19,442 nucleotides of DNA from Cryomorphaceae bacterium (GTDB lineage: Bacteria > Bacteroidota > Bacteroidia > Flavobacteriales > BACL11). Location: the NCBI GenBank assembly GCA_949531795.1, contig CATIQX010000068.1, positions 1 to 19,442 on the forward strand, given 5' to 3'. Positions 16,001 to 19,442 of the stretch are shown here, piece by piece (position 1 is the stretch's first letter; every line of letters starts with the position of its first letter). The notes under the pieces were generated by a model that was not told the DNA's origin, ran no database searches, and saw only the letters and a list, made by a program, of their open reading frames with translations. Made by a program: the position numbers and the translations under genes.

Positions 16001-16782
16001 TAATCTGTAATGGTACTTTTAAATCTGGTTCTTCATGGATGCATGCAATTTTGTTAGAAATATTTAGAATTAAAGATATTAAAATTGATGTTATTCCCAT
16101 TAGTTATAATCCAGACTTGAAATCTCCAACTAGAATTTTAGAAAATAAGTTACCTAATTTTTTAAATAATGAAGATTTTAAAAAGTTTAATTATATTACT
16201 AAAGCTCACTATTTTAGTAATAAAGTAATGATTGAGAAATACTCAACTGATGTTAGATTTATATTTATTACTAGAGATATCAAAGATGCAATAGTATCTC
16301 ATTTTCATCATTTCAATAATTATAGGTTTAAACAATTAGGATTTAATAGCTATTTTAAATTTATTGGTGTATTTAAAGCTTATGAAATAAGCTTGTGCAA
16401 TTCTAGGTACAAGGAAAATTTTGATTCAAGTTTATTTTTTTCTTTTGAGATGTTAAAATCTGATTTCATTGATTCAGTAAAGCAATTATGTTTGATTCTA
16501 GGTGTTTCTGAAATTTCAAGATCTGAAATTTTGGAAATTAAAAAAAATACTTCATTAAGTAAAATGAAGACCGTAGCATTAGATGGAGGTAACAAGTATT
16601 ATCCCGAATTGGGTGATGAGAGTCATAAATTATTTAGAAAAGGAAATATTGGTGATTGGAAGCAGTATTTTATGGAAGGCGACTTACAATTAATAAATAG
16701 AGTTATTCAGTTAGACCCACCATTGTATGTTGTAATCGGATATTTTTTTATGTTTACGTTAAGAAGAAAATTAGGTTTATAA
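15994..16782 (+). CDS. PAPS-dependent sulfotransferase
   Basis: The protein (262 residues) should transfer sulfate from 3'-phosphoadenosine-5'-phosphosulfate (PAPS) to a sugar hydroxyl. The 5'-phosphosulfate-binding loop is at the very N-terminus, GTFKSGSSWM (7-16), equivalent to the canonical PKSGTTWL. The 3'-phosphate site is TRDIKDAIVSHFHHF (93-107), with Arg94 and Ser102 as the expected ligands. A third signature, RKGNIGDWKQYF (215-226), matches the RKGxxGDW(K/R)xxF motif of cytosolic sulfotransferases. There is no signal peptide; a hydrophobic segment at 244-254 could be peripheral. Placement inside a glycan operon points to sulfation of the repeat unit on the cytoplasmic face. It ends TAATG, overlapping the next gene by one base. 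Confidence 0.88.
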   Translation: MLVICNGTFKSGSSWMHAILLEIFRIKDIKIDVIPISYNPDLKSPTRILENKLPNFLNNEDFKKFNYITKAHYFSNKVMIEKYSTDVRFIFITRDIKDAIVSHFHHFNNYRFKQLGFNSYFKFIGVFKAYEISLCNSRYKENFDSSLFFSFEMLKSDFIDSVKQLCLILGVSEISRSEILEIKKNTSLSKMKTVALDGGNKYYPELGDESHKLFRKGNIGDWKQYFMEGDLQLINRVIQLDPPLYVVIGYFFMFTLRRKLGL

Positions 16783-17531
16783 TGAATAATCTAGTATCTG
16801 TAATAACTCCTTCTTATAATTCTTCAAAATTTATTGATGAGTGTGTCAATTCAGTTATTTCTCAATCCTATACTAATTGGGAGCTATTAATCGTTGATGA
16901 TTGTTCAGATGATTGTTCTAAAGAATTGCTTCTCGATCTCGAGAGAAGGGATGAGCGAATTCAGGTAATATTCTTGGATAATAATATTGGAGCTGCAAAT
17001 GCTAGAAACGTTGCGATTTTAAAGGCTAAAGGAAAGTATATAGCATTTTTGGACTCTGATGATTCTTGGGATTCTCAAAAATTATATAAACAAATTTCTT
17101 TTATGATTAAAAATGAAATCGCATTTTCATATACATCATACCAGTCTATTTCAGAAAATGGATTAGATATTATACGTGTTATCAACGCTCCTTATAAGAT
17201 GTCTTACAATAATTATCTTAAAAATACCATTATTGGGTGTTTGACGGTTGTTATTGATAAAGAAATGGTTGGTGATTTTGAAATGCCAAGTATTAGATCA
17301 TCTCATGATATGGCTTTATGGTTGTTAATAATGAAAAGAGGGTTTGATGCATATGGTTTAAATGAAAATTTGGCAAACTATCGGATTGTTTCAACTTCTA
17401 ATTCATCTAGTAAACTGGATGCAGCAAATGATGTTTGGAGAGTATATCGTCAATTTGAAAGGCTATCTTTTTTTTATAGTACTTGGTGTTTTTTAAATTA
17501 TGCTTTTAATGCAGTTATAAGACGAATATGA
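16782..17531 (+). CDS. Family 2 glycosyltransferase
   Basis: This is a GT-A fold inverting glycosyltransferase that adds one sugar to the growing lipid-linked repeat unit in the cytoplasm. The start SVITPSYNSSKFIDECVNSVISQSY (6-30) is the GT2 nucleotide-binding unit, with the conserved Asp pair in IVDDCSDD (37-44). The DXD metal-binding motif is D91-S92-D93 within AFLDSDDSW. The segment GAANARNVAILKAKGKYI ahead of it is also typical. At 249 residues it is a single-domain enzyme with no C-terminal membrane anchor beyond a hydrophobic tail (YSTWCFLNYAFNAVI). It is the only recognisable glycosyltransferase in the window apart from the initiating enzyme, so more must lie downstream or elsewhere. 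The stop overlaps the next start as ATGA. Confidence 0.9.
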   Translation: MNNLVSVITPSYNSSKFIDECVNSVISQSYTNWELLIVDDCSDDCSKELLLDLERRDERIQVIFLDNNIGAANARNVAILKAKGKYIAFLDSDDSWDSQKLYKQISFMIKNEIAFSYTSYQSISENGLDIIRVINAPYKMSYNNYLKNTIIGCLTVVIDKEMVGDFEMPSIRSSHDMALWLLIMKRGFDAYGLNENLANYRIVSTSNSSSKLDAANDVWRVYRQFERLSFFYSTWCFLNYAFNAVIRRI

Positions 17532-18115
17532 TGAAAAGACTATTTGATTTTATTACATCATTAATTGGGCTAATACTTTTTTCTCCTATTTTTATTATCT
17601 TATCTCTTTTAGTTAAGATATATTCTGAAGGTTCAATTTTTTTTATTCAAGAAAGAATAGGTAGAAATGGTAAGATATTTAGAATGATAAAATTTAGATC
17701 TATGACTGTAGTTCAAATTTCAAATAGTACTATTTCTGTTAAAGGTGATGTGAGAATTACAAAAATTGGTGTTTTTTTACGAAAGTATAAATTAGATGAA
17801 CTTCCCGAGTTATGGAACGTATTAAAAGGTGATATGAGTTTTGTTGGCCCTAGGCCTGATGTTTGTGGTTATGCAGATAATTTAAAAGGTTTGGATAGAA
17901 AAATACTTGAGTTACGCCCAGGTATTACTGGAGTTGCTAGCTTAAAATATTATAATGAAGAGGATATTTTAGCATTACAGGATAATCCACTTAAATTTAA
18001 TGACGAAGTAATTTATCCTGATAAAGTAAGATTAAATCTTGATTATTACTACAATAATAACCTTTGGATTGACATTAAAATTATATTTGCCACTATATTT
18101 AAAGTGCGTTATTGA
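17528..18115 (+). CDS. Initiating phosphosugar transferase, PglC/WcaJ C-domain type
   Basis: It transfers a sugar-1-phosphate from a UDP-sugar to undecaprenyl phosphate, the first membrane step of the pathway. At 195 residues it is the minimal monotopic form (PglC-like), with a single N-terminal re-entrant helix at about 9-30 (ITSLIGLILFSPIFIILSLL). Conserved elements are FIQERIGRNGKIFRMIKFRSM (39-59), the catalytic Asp-Glu pair D90-E91 in KLDELPELWNVLKGDMSFVGPRP (88-110), and RPGITG (134-139). The neighbouring PglE- and PglF-like genes suggest that the substrate is UDP-diNAc-bacillosamine or a related UDP-amino-dideoxy sugar. The ATG overlaps the GT2 stop by 4 bp. Confidence 0.92.
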   Translation: MMKRLFDFITSLIGLILFSPIFIILSLLVKIYSEGSIFFIQERIGRNGKIFRMIKFRSMTVVQISNSTISVKGDVRITKIGVFLRKYKLDELPELWNVLKGDMSFVGPRPDVCGYADNLKGLDRKILELRPGITGVASLKYYNEEDILALQDNPLKFNDEVIYPDKVRLNLDYYYNNNLWIDIKIIFATIFKVRY

Positions 18116-18116
18116 T

Positions 18117-19250
18117 TTGACTAATAAGAAAAAAATATGGCTGTCCTCTCCTAACATGGGTGGTAATGAGCTGAAGCATGTAAGTAATGCTTTTGAAACA
18201 AATTGGATTGCTCCTGTTGGGCCTCATATTTCTAATTTTGAGATGGAACTATCGCATCGTTCTAATGGTTTTGAGGTGGTTGCGCTTAGTAGTGGTACTG
18301 CTTCCTTGCATTTAGCATTAATTTTATTAGGGGTAAAGAAAGGAGATAACGTATTGTGTTCCTCATTTACTTTTTCAGCATCAGCAAACCCAATTTCATA
18401 TTTAGGAGCTAATCCTGTCTTTATTGATAGTGATATTGATAGTTGGAATATGTGTCCATTATTACTGGAAAAAGCAATTGAGGGTTGTATTTTGGATAAT
18501 GAAAAGCCAAAGGCAATTATGTTAGTCCATCTTTATGGAATGCCTGCTAAAATGGATGAAATAATGCAAATTGCTAAGAAATATGATATTGCTGTCATTG
18601 AGGATGCTGCTGAAGCTCTTGGGTCAACTTTTAAAGATAAAGCTATAGGAACCTTTGGAACCTTTGGCGTTTATTCATTTAATGGTAATAAAATCATCAC
18701 AACTTCAGTTGGTGGAGCTTTGATTTGTGAAGATGCTATTATAATTGAAAAGGCAAAATTTTTAGCTACCCAAGCAAGAGAAGACAAACCTCATTATGAG
18801 CATTCTGAAATAGGATATAATTATAGAATGAGTAATGTTTGCGCAGCAATAGGTCTTGGGCAATTAGAAGTTTTAGAAGAAAGAATACTCCAAAAGAGAG
18901 CAATTAAATCATTTTATAAAGAGCAATTATCTTGTATTAAAGAAATTAGTTTTTTAGATGAAAGAGAGGGTAGTTATTCTAATTTTTGGTTAACTACTAT
19001 TCTTTTATCTGAAAATTCAACAATAGATAGAGAACAGTTACGTTTACATTTGGAAAAAGATAATATTGAAAGTAGACCACTTTGGAAACCAATGCATTTA
19101 CAGCCTGTTTTTAAAGAATGTAAATCTTATTTGAATGGTGTTTCGGAAGATTTATTTAATAGAGGATTGTGTTTACCATCAGATACTAATATGTCAATTG
19201 AAGATTTGAAAAGAGTTGTGAGTAAGATAATGGAATTATATGAAGCTTAG
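18117..19250 (+). CDS. DegT/DnrJ/EryC1/StrS aminotransferase, PglE-like, with probable TTG start
   Basis: This PLP enzyme probably converts UDP-4-keto-6-deoxy-N-acetylhexosamine to the 4-amino sugar. The N-terminal IWLSSPNMGGNELKHV...TNWIAPVGPHI pattern is that of PglE-type transaminases. The SSGTASLHLAL cofactor loop follows, then VIEDAAEALGS with the PLP-stacking Asp, and the Schiff-base lysine in SFNGNKIITTSVGGAL (K192 counted from the TTG). I place the start at TTG 18117, one base after the preceding stop, giving 377 residues beginning MTNKKKIWL. The nearest upstream ATG in frame (18039) lies 77 bp inside the sugar transferase gene and would add 26 residues unlike this family. The first ATG downstream (18156) would remove conserved residues. 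The stop overlaps the next gene by 11 bp. Confidence 0.88.
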   Translation: MTNKKKIWLSSPNMGGNELKHVSNAFETNWIAPVGPHISNFEMELSHRSNGFEVVALSSGTASLHLALILLGVKKGDNVLCSSFTFSASANPISYLGANPVFIDSDIDSWNMCPLLLEKAIEGCILDNEKPKAIMLVHLYGMPAKMDEIMQIAKKYDIAVIEDAAEALGSTFKDKAIGTFGTFGVYSFNGNKIITTSVGGALICEDAIIIEKAKFLATQAREDKPHYEHSEIGYNYRMSNVCAAIGLGQLEVLEERILQKRAIKSFYKEQLSCIKEISFLDEREGSYSNFWLTTILLSENSTIDREQLRLHLEKDNIESRPLWKPMHLQPVFKECKSYLNGVSEDLFNRGLCLPSDTNMSIEDLKRVVSKIMELYEA

Positions 19251-19442
19251 ATTACAAAATCTAGAGAGGATTTACAAACAATTTATTATGATGTTTGTAG
19301 ATGTTATTACTTTGCTATTTACATTATGGTTAGCCTTTATTTTAAGACTTGGTGATCCATGGCCGGTAGGTTATTTTTATGAATCATGGTGGATATTTTT
19401 ACTCATTCCCATTATCATGATTCCATTATTTGTTAGGCTAGG
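19240..19442 (+). CDS. Membrane NDP-sugar 4,6-dehydratase, PglF/WbpM/CapD type (N-terminal part only)
   Basis: Only 67 codons are inside the window. The translation starts MKLRLQNLERIYKQFIMMFVDV and shows membrane helix one at about 16-34, ending in LAFILRLGD, and a second helix at about 48-66. A positively charged start followed by 'D...l..slwlAf.LR.g' is the normal opening of the PglF/FlaA1 family. In that family four N-terminal helices precede a Rossmann dehydratase acting on UDP-GlcNAc. Its product would feed the aminotransferase directly upstream, with which it overlaps by 11 bp. The catalytic domain is beyond the right edge, so the assignment rests on the helix pattern and gene context. 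Confidence 0.7.
   Translation, partial: MKLRLQNLERIYKQFIMMFVDVITLLFTLWLAFILRLGDPWPVGYFYESWWIFLLIPIIMIPLFVRL

Noticed and set aside
16380..16595. Minus-strand open frame of 71 codons
   Set aside because: It lies wholly within the sulfotransferase gene, which has three intact PAPS-binding signatures; no independent evidence for a minus-strand gene.
18039..18116. N-terminal extension of the aminotransferase from ATG 18039
   Set aside because: It lies inside the sugar transferase gene in another frame and does not look like the family's N-terminus; TTG 18117 fits better.

Overview
The window is a chromosomal segment of a low-GC Bacteroidota bacterium, most likely order Flavobacteriales. This rests on the type IX secretion / gliding core (porP-gldK-gldL-gldM-gldN), promoters of the TTG-N(17-22)-TAnnTTTG type, A-rich leaders without clear Shine-Dalgarno sequences, and the miaB / sigma-54-regulator pair that is common in Flavobacteriia. 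I could not run a search, so the taxon is an inference.

Region 1 (1-2017, minus strand): miaB, which modifies tRNA, is followed 2 bp later by a sigma-54-dependent AAA+ activator that runs off the left edge. Region 2 (2018-2177) is a divergent intergenic segment with promoters in both directions and three inverted repeats. Region 3 (2178-5674, plus strand): topA overlaps by 1 bp a ureohydrolase-fold protein whose metal-binding motifs are eroded. Region 4 (5675-11500): a 135-bp promoter gap, then the porP/sprF-gldK-gldL-gldM-gldN operon, closed by a strong GC-rich hairpin terminator. This operon encodes the outer-membrane accessory protein, the periplasmic ring lipoprotein and its partner (GldK/GldN) and the proton-driven inner-membrane motor (GldL/GldM) of the type IX secretion system.

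Region 5 (11501-19442): a near-consensus promoter opens a surface-polysaccharide operon whose genes mostly overlap one another. It has a Wzz-like chain-length regulator, a remnant of a UDP-sugar dehydrogenase with its middle deleted, a MurJ-type flippase, a Wzy/WaaL-type polymerase or ligase, a FemAB/GNAT-like transferase, a PAPS-dependent sulfotransferase, a GT2 glycosyltransferase, a PglC-like initiating phosphosugar transferase, a PglE-like aminotransferase that probably starts at TTG, and the N-terminus of a PglF/WbpM-like dehydratase cut by the right edge. Together they suggest a Wzx/Wzy-type pathway. In this pathway a diamino-dideoxy sugar would be loaded on undecaprenyl phosphate, extended, probably sulfated, flipped and polymerised.

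Most of the window is recognisable biology. The points most worth a second look are the internally deleted dehydrogenase, the ureohydrolase with lost metal ligands, the dyad-rich miaB/topA divergent region, the sulfotransferase and FemAB-like pair, and the placement of this glycan operon directly behind the type IX secretion operon. I saw no tRNA, rRNA, CRISPR array, insertion sequence or prophage gene.
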